Source of the DNA: Alligator mississippiensis | Taxonomy: Eukaryota > Chordata > Crocodylia > Alligatoridae | Direction of reading: 5' to 3' | Assembly: GCF_030867095.1 (NCBI RefSeq) | Contig: NC_081828.1 | Location: 47,407,434 to 47,471,433 of the forward strand | DNA length: 64,000 nt | In this document: positions 50,566 through 61,401 of the stretch, one piece after another | Layout: each line of letters opens with the position of its first letter | How positions within the stretch are numbered: position 1 is the first letter of the stretch | Made by a program: the position numbers and the translations under genes | Notes under the pieces: generated by a model | Databases searched by the model: none | Seen by the model: only the letters and a program-made list of their open reading frames with translations | Told to the model about the DNA's origin: nothing

Positions 50566-53500
50566 CTAAGATGAGATAATTAGGATGAAATTAGTTTCTT
50601 GCATATCCACAATAATATCAAGTATCAGCAATAACAGACAATTTAAGAGATGATGCATGAACTTGATCGATTCCAAGTCTGTGCTCAGTCCCACTCAGGA
50701 GGAAGCGCCCCCAAGCAAGACAAAAAGCTAGAACAAACCAAGGAGGAATGAGGGCAAGAGTATTTGCCATCCCCTAAAGTCCACAGGAATCAGCTCCCAG
50801 ACCTGCAAAGCTCCCTACTCTCCAATGAGCCATCTCTAGTGCCACAGAACAGCAGCCCTGAATATCCAAAATCCACAGGAAGAAAATGCCTCCCTGGTAC
50901 CCTGCTATTTTTCCCCAAACCCACAGATCCCTGAATAAGGGCTTATAAGAGAGCCTCAAGTTACGAGACAGTCTGTTAGGCATGGGATCTCACCAAGTTT
51001 TCAGAAGGCCAATTGTGCCACATCCCAGCCCCTTTCCTCCCTCCTGCAGCACACCCAAGTTTCTCAGGAGAACACAGCTCACGTGGACAGTAGATAATGC
51101 ATGGGGACAAGGTGTTTCTTAAATCTGCTGCTGGGGGGATCAATGTACAGGATCAGTAAGGGCTAGTACTAACAGAGAAGGTGGACAAGACAGCAGAGCA
51201 CAGGAACATCTCCACAATCCTCCGCTCCAAGTAGGAGAGCCCAGAAGTTACAGCTCACTTCCCACATCTCACAGGTGCTGGCTCTGCCTTGGAGTATAGC
51301 TGTCTATAACCACAAGTAGTTTACTACAGTTAACATGCCAAACTGTGGCTGCTAATTAACGTGCTAATACATTTTGAAAACAGCTTAAAAATCAATGACA
51401 TTTAAAACCCTGTGGACTACATAATTCCAATGAGCTAATCTTTAGTCTCACAACTTCCAATGTTCTTGCTACCGGCAGAGAAATGGGAAGTGGCTTTTTG
51501 GACTCAAGGATACCGAACATATAAAGGGGCTATGTGGAACTCCTGATCTCTCTTGACTGACGTACTTAATCAAGCATTAATTTCTTTGCCACAGGCCTCA
51601 TGTACTGATTTTGTGGCAGATTTTCTTTTGTGGATAAGAAGGAAAGTGAGATCATGCTGATCCTAGAAACTCATTTTCAGATTTAATTAGGCAGCAGTGA
51701 TTACAACTCTTAGAAGCTTTGACATGGAACAGTCTTCTTGGTTTATTATAATGGCTACAGAACTCATAATAAAGACACCTCAGTAGCAACCAAAAGTCCA
51801 GACAATTAAAAAGAGCTCATGCTCACCTGAGCTTTCATTTTTTCTTTTTCAGTGTTCTCATTCAGCTGCTGAACTTTGGATCTTATTTGCTTGATTTCCT
51901 TGTGAATTGCTGTCACCTTCTCATAAACAGCCCCTCTCTTTTCCTGCACTCTGTTACAATGCCTAAAGCAATAAGTAATGAAATAGTGAGTGCTAAACCA
52001 TGACATTAACCCCAAATTAAACAGAAGCACAAAGATGGATTTTGCACCACAGATGTATGTCAATGAAAGTGATTTTCTAAATCATAATACAGAGCTGCAT
52101 TTGCAGGATTAGTAATACTTATTTCTCTACATGCACAATTATCTCTATCACACTGGCATCAGGAAAGTTGCTTTACTCTTAAATCCTCAAGCCGTTTAGC
52201 ATCAAGAAAACAAAATCCAAAGGTATTAATAATTAACATTATTATAATGTACATTACATTAATAATTACAGATTAAATTTCTCAGCTGCTGTCAAAACTG
52301 ACTTCACTAGAGACATACCAACATAAAAACAGTCGAAGTGTGGGTCTTTAGTAGTTTTCTACCTTTGAGCAATGCATTCATCATGCTCTAGTGGGCAGTA
52401 TGGTATGAAGGCCAGCTAAAACACCAAGTAGGACTTGAACTTCTGTCATTTATTCTTTAAAATGAGACAATACTCCTATCACTGAGACGGTGTAATTAAT
52501 TTGCACTGTGCTTTGAAAATTGCTTACAGATTAGCTTTTGGAAACTCCAGGGTTTAAGAAGGATCTGGGCAGCCTGTTTTGAAAACAATTCAGGAAAAGC
52601 AACAACTAAGTTTTGCACTGACATCAATGGCTATTATGACCAGACCTTAATGTTGGACAGTCCTGACCCTGCGGAACACACTACAAAATTAGTGTTCTGC
52701 ATTCTCAGGTTATTTAAAAAAAATTAATAAATCCAGGAATTTTGGGGGTTTATCTCTGAAACAAAAAACCAGGATGAAATCAGAATAAAAGGAAGAAAAG
52801 GTAAAAAAAAAACAGTATAAATTGGGGAGGGAGTAAGGCTGGGACTAAAGAATGGGTGGGGGGAGGGCGCGGCGCAGCCCATCAACTGCTACCGGGGCTG
52901 CAGCAGGGAGCAAATCAGGGGGGAGCTGTCAGTTGGTGCAGGGCGGGGGGGCGCAGCTCTTGCTGCTATGTGCCCCCCAGGAGGCCTGTGCGCTGGGGGG
53001 CCTGCACTGGGATCTTCGCACACAGATCAGCGGTAGGAAGCACATGGTGCTGCACCCTGCCTTTCTTTCCTGGCTGTGTTCACGCCCCTCCCCGCTGCTG
53101 CAGCAGCCTGCTGCCAGGCTGCTCTGGCATTTGGGGGGACGGGGAGTGGTGTGTGGCCAGATGTGGGGTGGGAGGAGGGGGGACCCAACCCTGACCCTGG
53201 CACCAGCACCTCCCATCCCAGCCAGGGTCAGAGTTGGGAACCCCGTGTCCCCAGGCAGCGGCTCCAGCCCCACAGGCCCATGCAGAGCAGCTGGGTACAG
53301 TGCCCACCACAGGGGCTCACAGATCCCAGCACCTAGGGCAGGGCTGAACCCAGAGTTGCTGGGGTGCAGCTTGGATCCGTCTGCCCCAGGTCAGTCAAGT
53401 CACCAGTCAGCCTGGCCTGCCTCGCCTGGGGTCAGATTCAGGAGCCCTGTTCCCCCAGACAGCAGCTCCAGCCACCTTCCCCCAACCCCTGCATGCCCAC

Positions 53501-56500
53501 GACCACCCCCCCTGCACACTGCTGTGTGTGGTCAACACCGCTGCCCCTGTCCCCCACATCCAGACAGAAACCTGTGCCTCATAACCAGCAGAGCGGTACT
53601 TTTAGCTTACCAGCACCACCCGTTTTTCAGTTCAAATCTCTGTTAACCAGCACAAGTGAGGAATGGGCCATTCCCTACCCGTGCCGGTTAACAGTGATTT
53701 GAACTGAAAAACAGGTGTAAATCAGTAAAAACTTAATGACTTCAAAAAAGAAATCAGGGAATTTAATCAGCCCCATTATTATTGCTGTTGCCAGTTCCAT
53801 TGTTGCTATGCCACCATGTTTCTAGCAAACCCACTCCAACTTCAACTGCAATCACTCAGGAGTCAATCAGCTTACATTGCAAAAAAGTACTTTAGCCTTT
53901 CCTATGGCATCTAGCAAACCAAAAAAAAACAAAAAACCCCCCAAAAAACCCCTCCACTCAGCCCATCCCATTGGCATAAACAACTTCCTTTGTCAAGAAC
54001 TTTGACAAAGGAAAAGCAGAATCTAGGAAGCCAGATTCCAGACATTTACCTACCGCACAGAACCAATATACTTAGGCATGGGCTTGACATTGATAACAGT
54101 GACATGAATTAAATGATCTGCTGTCAATTCCAACCCATGTATGAACTCAGTAATGAGGCATCCCATATAGTCTGCCTAATGAGCACCACAATGACACTAC
54201 AGACTTTGCTAGCCCACCTCATCCCATCAACATACTGGCAAGACTGTGACAGCAGGTGACAACCTTCACCTTCTCAAGCAAGCTCATGAAGCATCTCAGG
54301 GAAGATCTTAACTTGAATTATTTCATGTGACAACAGATATCAGAGCCAAAACAAGGATGTTATGTCCATCTAAAGACCACCAGATTAAGCACTTCCCAGA
54401 AGATGTGATCCAAGACTTTTGACTCCAAGCCATGGCCTTCCTGGCTGGTGAAAGTGTACAGCTAATGCCTGTTCTTGACTAAAATAGCCATTCACAGAAA
54501 CAGAATCCCCTCACCCCCCTCCCACTCTACTCACTTGGTGGAACATCAGCTGTGTGTATTTGCCAAGTGTAAATTATATACACACTCCATCACACCTTAA
54601 GACTGAATATGGCCTGCTGTTAGCGAAAGGTTGCCAATCCTTGGTCTAGACCAAAACACAATCTGGGTTCAAGCCAGGATGTGAAACTAAAACCACAGGA
54701 GAAGCTCTGTCCCCAGCACTGAACATGGGGGTCACATCTACAAGTTATGTGCAGTATTTGCAAAATCTACAGTACACTGAAAACAAAGAAACTGACAGCA
54801 GCCTTACTAGCAGGGAACATTATGCTACAGTGTTCATTTCAAACTGTTTTTTGTTTCAAACTGAACCAACACCTCCATTTTAGACATATTTTAAGCTGCT
54901 TTGAAATTCAAAGAGTAGGAAACCAGGGAGTTCTACCACAAAGTCTAGATTTAGGTTTCTGTAGTGTACACAAATACCGAGAATGACCAGAATTTGAGAC
55001 ACCTCGATATGCCACAAAATTCAATTGGGCAATAATTTTGTGCGTTCTTTCTGATGTTATTAAAGCTTGATGTCCCAGATCTCCCTCGAATGCAGGCCAG
55101 CAACTCCCTGATCTCACAATGAGGCCATTAGTCCTATGTTTGCAATATTATTGACTTCCTTCATGGAGATAATCATGTTATAAACAGAACCTTAGGACTT
55201 CCCTATAGTATCAAGTAGAAAAGAAGGTGGGCAGAGAAGCTTTGGTCAAATTATACTTTTCCTTTTGTTTTTTTCAGAAGAGTTGCATCAGGTTAAAACT
55301 CCTCCGAGATACAAACCCCCGTTTCTCTATGGGTCATGAACATCTTTGATAATGAGCAAAAGTAGCAAGGGAAATCAGGAACAGTTCATGAAAGGCAAAT
55401 GGGGATTTGTTGAAGTCTGATAAGTTGGAAAGTTATCCCAATGTGACATTTTCTTTAAAAAGATAAAAGAACCAAGAATACGCATTATAAATTAAATTAG
55501 TAATCCAATAAAAGAACTGCTGTCAAGTCACATTGCAATTATTGATTTGAGACCCCAAGTCCCTGCCTACAGCATTACTGGTCTTAAGAGAACTATCCCT
55601 CCTCATCACTCCCATTTCCCTGTACACTATTGGCCACATGTTTGTACCAGGGACATGAATTTTGGAAGTGTATATTAGAGATAAAGCAGCAGAGGCAAAA
55701 ATGCCAACTCATCCATACTCAAATACTGTGCGCTTATATTGCTCAACATCTTCATGTTTCTTCTTTATCCTTATTCCAGTTGTAGACAACTTCTCATGTT
55801 TAGCAGTGACTAGTCTCTTTAAGGACATTTCATCTGTCTTGGCATTCTTCAGCTCTCTCTGAGCACTCTCAATCTGGTCCTCCAGATTTCTGACCTGTAG
55901 AATTTTAGAAGAAATACTGAAAAGAGATTCTGCAAAACTAAAGACATGGTATTTCTCTACTGGATATTTACTAACATAAAAAAAATTACTCATTCTTATT
56001 TTGATAGCTGGCAAATATCAGGCTAGATATCAGGAAAAACTTCTTCACCGTAAGGGTGGCCAAAATCTGGAATGGGCTTCCAAGGGAGGTGGTGCTCTCC
56101 CCTACCTTGGGGGTCTTTAAGAGAAGGCTAGATAGGCATCTGGCTGGGGTTATCTGACCCCAGCACTCTTTCCTACCTAGGCAGGGGGTCGGACTCTATC
56201 TATTGAGGTCCCTTCTGACCCTAGCATCTATGAATCTATGGCTATGACATCACTTGATTTTTACTGTAAATCCAAGCATTAATTTCAGCTTTTATCAAAT
56301 ATTTAATAGATATGGCTTGATGAGGTCACATCATTTAGGATATATCTAACATTGATATTTCAGATCAAACTTGAGGTCATCTTCAATCAAACCAAGCCAT
56401 ATCTTAACAGCATATCTAATATCCTAGACCAAAATACATTCACATTGTGCTTCTTATTTTGGAAGCGTGGCAAAAGATATATCCCAGATTCCTTTGTACC

Positions 56501-59500
56501 ATTCACAGCAGGAATTGGAAATCATTCTGTAAGTTACTAGATCTCTCCTTCTGGCTTGTCTCTGCACCCAGGCAGTACAAAAGTGCCAGAACAAGGGACC
56601 AGGGATTTGTGCGATTGTTGCTGGCTAACTGCACACACTTGAGACCTAAAGCACACAGGTAAGTTCCAAACACATTACAGAAATGAATCAGAAGTTGAGT
56701 ACCATTGGTTTCCCAAATACAGGATCAACAGATATTGGCTTGAGGGCAACCTTAAGATTAATTAACAGTCAGTGTAGGCATTGTTTACTAAAACTTATAG
56801 CAACTGTTGCAAGGTGCAACATTTGTTATGAAGTTGGACTTTGCTAAAGTGTAATTAATAAATGCTGGTCCTGTAGTAATGATAACAACATTTCCAGTTG
56901 TCATTAAAATAAATAGGTTCAAGTACAATGATACTTCAGCCTTTACGTTTCTAATCTATCTATAAATAGAACAAAGTCAAATTAATGTGTTCCTTCTCTA
57001 CCTTCCTTCATACAACTCTTCCCTCCCACATCCCCAACAATACAAAATGGCCCAATAAAGGTTAACAGTTTCCACTATTGGGACTCAGACACTAATAAAG
57101 GTGGTTAAAGAGATTCCCTTTCCTCTCCAGTGATGTAGAGTGGTTCCTATTCTCCAGCTAACCAATAGCTGCATTTCACAGCTTTTGACGTGGCTTGACA
57201 TTCTTTGGGATAAAAGGAATTATTGAAATGAAAGATGACTGGCAAAGCAGATGAGGGACTTAACAGACCTATGCCTGGGAACTGAAAGATACTGTTTTGC
57301 TTTGAAATAAGTTCCACATTAGAAGATATCACACATCTGATACAAACCTCTGATAAGATGCTGGCCATTCTGTCCACATTTTCTCCTTGGCTTTGCATTC
57401 TCTTCTGGTATAACTGCACTTCCAACTGACATGATGGCAGAATCTCAACTAAGTCTCGATAACTTTCATACTTCTCAATGATATCTTGCTTTAAAAATTA
57501 AGGAAGGGCTATTAATAGAAATATATTCATTTTTCTTTAATACAGCAATACACATTTTCCTGCACTCTGATGGAAGCACAAATTTAAAAAAATACAGTAA
57601 CTCAAATTTTAGCTTTACAAAAAGGTGATAAAATTTAAGTATAACAACACTAGGCAGCACGAAAGGAATCATTGCTTTAGGAAGGTAATGGAGGATTTAT
57701 AAGTGTGATATCTAACCAAATATTTAGATAGGAGGAAATAAACCAATTAATTCAGTGTGTTACAAGCTCTTGTAGGGCGGGTGGAAATGCAAGTGATACA
57801 GTGGAAAAGTATAATTAAAATAAAAGCAGCGAAAGCCAGGATGTCTGATAGCAGTCAAATAGTAATAACCACCACCATAACCCCGCAAAAATAAAAGCTA
57901 CATAATCACAGAGAGAAATCTGAAGGAGTGTGAATTATGCACACTTCACTAAATGTAAAAATGAACCAGTCTTGATCACAAGCTATAAAAGACAAACACA
58001 AACTTTATGAATGGTAAGTCTTTGTGCTTCTCATGTCTACCTACTATTTTAAAGTTAAATAAAAAGATGGGCATGTAACTGAAGTTAGAGACATTTTCTT
58101 CTATATTCCCCTGCTTATTTTGTGCATTTGACAGACATAGGCTTAGCCAATACCAATTTTCTCCCTACATAGCCATTTAGTTTCCCCTCATTTGCTATAG
58201 GCCTTTTCACATTTCAACAGTAGTGAAACATTAAATTGGAAGAAATTATTGTAAAAACCATAAATTAGAAGGGGGACTCAGGGATATGTCTAGTTCCTGA
58301 AGCTACTTTTAGCTTTTTGTAGCTAGGATTTTAAGTGGATTGGGTTCCCTAAATAAACTTTTTCCTTTAGATTTATTTTGAACTTGAATGAATCTAGGAT
58401 GATTTTGAAATTAAGCTGGAACCATTTTATCCAAAACTAACAGAGAGAAAACTCCAGCTTCAGAAATATTAAGTGAGAACAGAGATAATTCTGGAGCACC
58501 TGACCAAGAGCTGCAAGACAACTGCCATTCCCATGTTGAAATGCCAGGACAAAGACAGGGACAAGTAACAAGAAATTTAAGGTCTCCAAGTTTAGTATTA
58601 AAAGCAGAGCAGTTTTGGATGGGAATTACCAAAGCATGAGTGGTCCTAGCATGCTTAAAAGAAATCTTACTACACCTCCACAGAGAATGGATCTACAATG
58701 CAGGCTGCAGCCTGCAAGTAGATAACACAGATAGCTTGCACACTGGACAAGGTCTTCTAACTCCAGCCACACAGTTCTATGTGAACTAATCCAGGGGTGG
58801 CCAACCTGTGGCACAAGTCCACAAATGGCACAGGCAGCTTCTGTGAGTGACACATTGCAGATCAGGGAGGGGACAGGCAGCACAGTGGGAGACAGGGCAG
58901 GGAGCCTAAGGCAGAGCAAGAGATCTGGCAGGGAGCACAGGGCAGGAAGCAGAACAGGAGATCAGATAGAGGCAAGGGGATCAAAATGGCATTTGGGGAA
59001 GGTGAGGAGCTAATTTATGGCATGAGTGCCAAAAAGGATAAATTAGCCTTTGTTAGGCTGCACATTGCCAGCCTGACAGCTTGTTTCCATTTAAAGCTAG
59101 GTCTAGCAACTCTGCACCCTGCAGCGTAGGAAAAGGTCAAAGATGCAGGGTTTGCTTATTTCTTTTGTTTTTTAAATTCTTTACAAAACATTTCTAAACT
59201 AAATCACCAATTGACTTAAAAAAAGAAATCACAAACAGCTCTCTATATCTTTCCAGAAGACAAAGGCTCATATTACTGTTTTTTCCCCCCAAGACAGAAC
59301 AAAATTAACCAAAAGTACACTGATCAATCAAGTCTCACCTTAGCTTTCTTTAGTTTCTGAACAGTCTCTTTCATATGTTCTTTGTAATTCTTCAGTTCCT
59401 CCGGAGACTCCACGATTTGCGATTTCAGCTGCTCTTGTTCTTCTTTCAATGTAGCTATTGTCACTTTTAGCTCATTCTAATTAACAAGAAAATTAAAATA

Positions 59501-61323
59501 TATACTTTATCTCTAGCAGCCATTTTAATACTTAATTTTCATATTTAATACTTTAATATTTTAATTTTAAGTCAAGTGAGCACTTGTTTTCTGATTTAAG
59601 TGGGGGGAAAAGTTCAGAGGCAAGATTCATATTAACACAAGACGCTCACCGGAGGTGGCTTCTACAGACTATGTAGTTCCACATCAGGAAAATCATTTTG
59701 GCATTTTCGTTGAAAAAACCCCAAAAATTATTAAGTTATCCAAAAGCATATTGTAGTTGCCATGCAAAGCACTCAGGTAAGGTAATATCAGAGTTACGAC
59801 CATAAGGCTTAAGTTCAGCTCCTATCATTATACAGTTTTAAGTAACATGATTACAGACTGTTTGCCATATTCCTGCTAGCTGCAAAGATTCCCAGCAATC
59901 AGAATTAATACACCCATATGCTCATGAATAAAAGGGCACAAGTATCAACAGAGCTCGAAAGCCAGCTATATTCATAAGAATATTTGTGATTTTTGTTCGT
60001 TTCTGTTGCCCAGTACTTATACTATGAAAAGAGAATATTGGTCAGGACATGTTACAATATCTAAGGCAGCAAAAGCTATTGCCAGGAATGTAGGCACTGT
60101 CCTATTTACCCACCCATTACCATGGAGTGTTTTCAAATTCTTCAAAAACATAAAAAGATGATGTAATTTTTCTATCAAATACTAAACTGCTTTTAACAAT
60201 GTTACAGTTGTACAGCTAAGTATTCAAGCCAGAAATTTACAAAGGTAGCAAACAAACGCAACCTTAACACTGTACCAGGGGTCAGCAACCCCCAGCACAT
60301 GTGTTAAGCACGGCACGTGAGGCCATTTTGCTCGGCACGCCACCACCAGCTTGGGCTCTAGACAGCTGTTGCCAGCCACGAAGCCCGGGCTGCTCCCAGC
60401 AGGCGGCTGGGCAGCTGCAAGCCCTGCTGCAAGCAGACCGTGGTTGGCAGCAGCTACCCAGAGTCTGGGCTGGTTGCAGCCAGGAGGCTGCAAACATCTG
60501 CTCCGAGCTCTGGCATTAGCTCCATACCGATAGGTGAATGCACGCCTCGGAGCAGATGGTAGGGGAGCGGCCTGATCAGTGTAACCCTGGCCTTTTCCCT
60601 GCTGCCGGCGCAGAGCTGATGGCCGGGCTCCGTAGCCCGGTGCAGCTGTTTGTAGCCAGCCTGGGCTCTGGGCAGCTGTAGTAGGCAGGCTGCAAACAGC
60701 TGCACCAAGGTCCGTAGCCCTGGCATCAGCTCCATGCTGGCAGAAACTGCATGTGCACCTCAGAGTGGACAGTGGGAGGGCTGTGCTGGCTCAGGCCCTA
60801 TCCCCACCATCTACTCTGAGATGCACTTGCACCTGCTGGTATGGAGCTGATGCCGGAGCCTGGAGCAGCCATTTGCAGCCTCCTGGCTGCAGCCAGGCCA
60901 GGCTCCAGTAGCTGCTGCCAACCACAGAGCCCAAACTGCTTGCAGCAGGGCTTACAGCTGAGCCTGCCTGACTCCCACCCATTCCAAGCCCAGCCCCAGC
61001 CCAGCCGTGCAAAGGATGAGGCTGGTGCTGCCCCTTGCCAGGAGCACTTAACCTTTTGCGAGCTTAGCTGTGCAGGGTGGGTGGTTGGGCTGATGGGCAG
61101 GCTCCAGGCCAGGGCCTCGGCCAGTTGCACTGCAGCCCAGGGGCTCTGCCGGGACCAGGGCATTGTTGGGTCAGACTTTGTCGTGGCCCAGGAGCCTGCC
61201 TCCATGCGCCTGCACATCTAGTTCTGTGTGTTTGTCTGCCTCTGTGTGAGCGCACGTGTGTCTGGTTCTGGATGTTTGTATGTATTTGTCTGTTCTGGGT
61301 GTGTTTTGGTTCTCTGCGTTTGT

Positions 61324-61401
<78 letters not shown>

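Larger units (their letters stand above)
51963..55718 (-). other. NUF2 intron carrying a GC-rich insertion
   Basis: A 3756-base phase-2 intron. It contains the GC-rich block at 52850-53595 and the foldback at 53617-53717, described separately. The remainder is ordinary AT-rich sequence with an A/C-rich run near 53925-53955. A sequence near 54610-54650 resembles the end of a hAT element. Confidence 0.85.

Noticed and set aside
52420-52510. Possible tRNA-like sequence (aggacttgaacttctg)
   Set aside because: No cloverleaf could be drawn with proper acceptor and anticodon stems; more likely an old SINE remnant or chance.
52852-53646. 264-codon plus-strand open frame
   Set aside because: Lies in a GC-rich block within a NUF2 intron. 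The translation is low-complexity, other frames are open too, and there is no splice or domain support.
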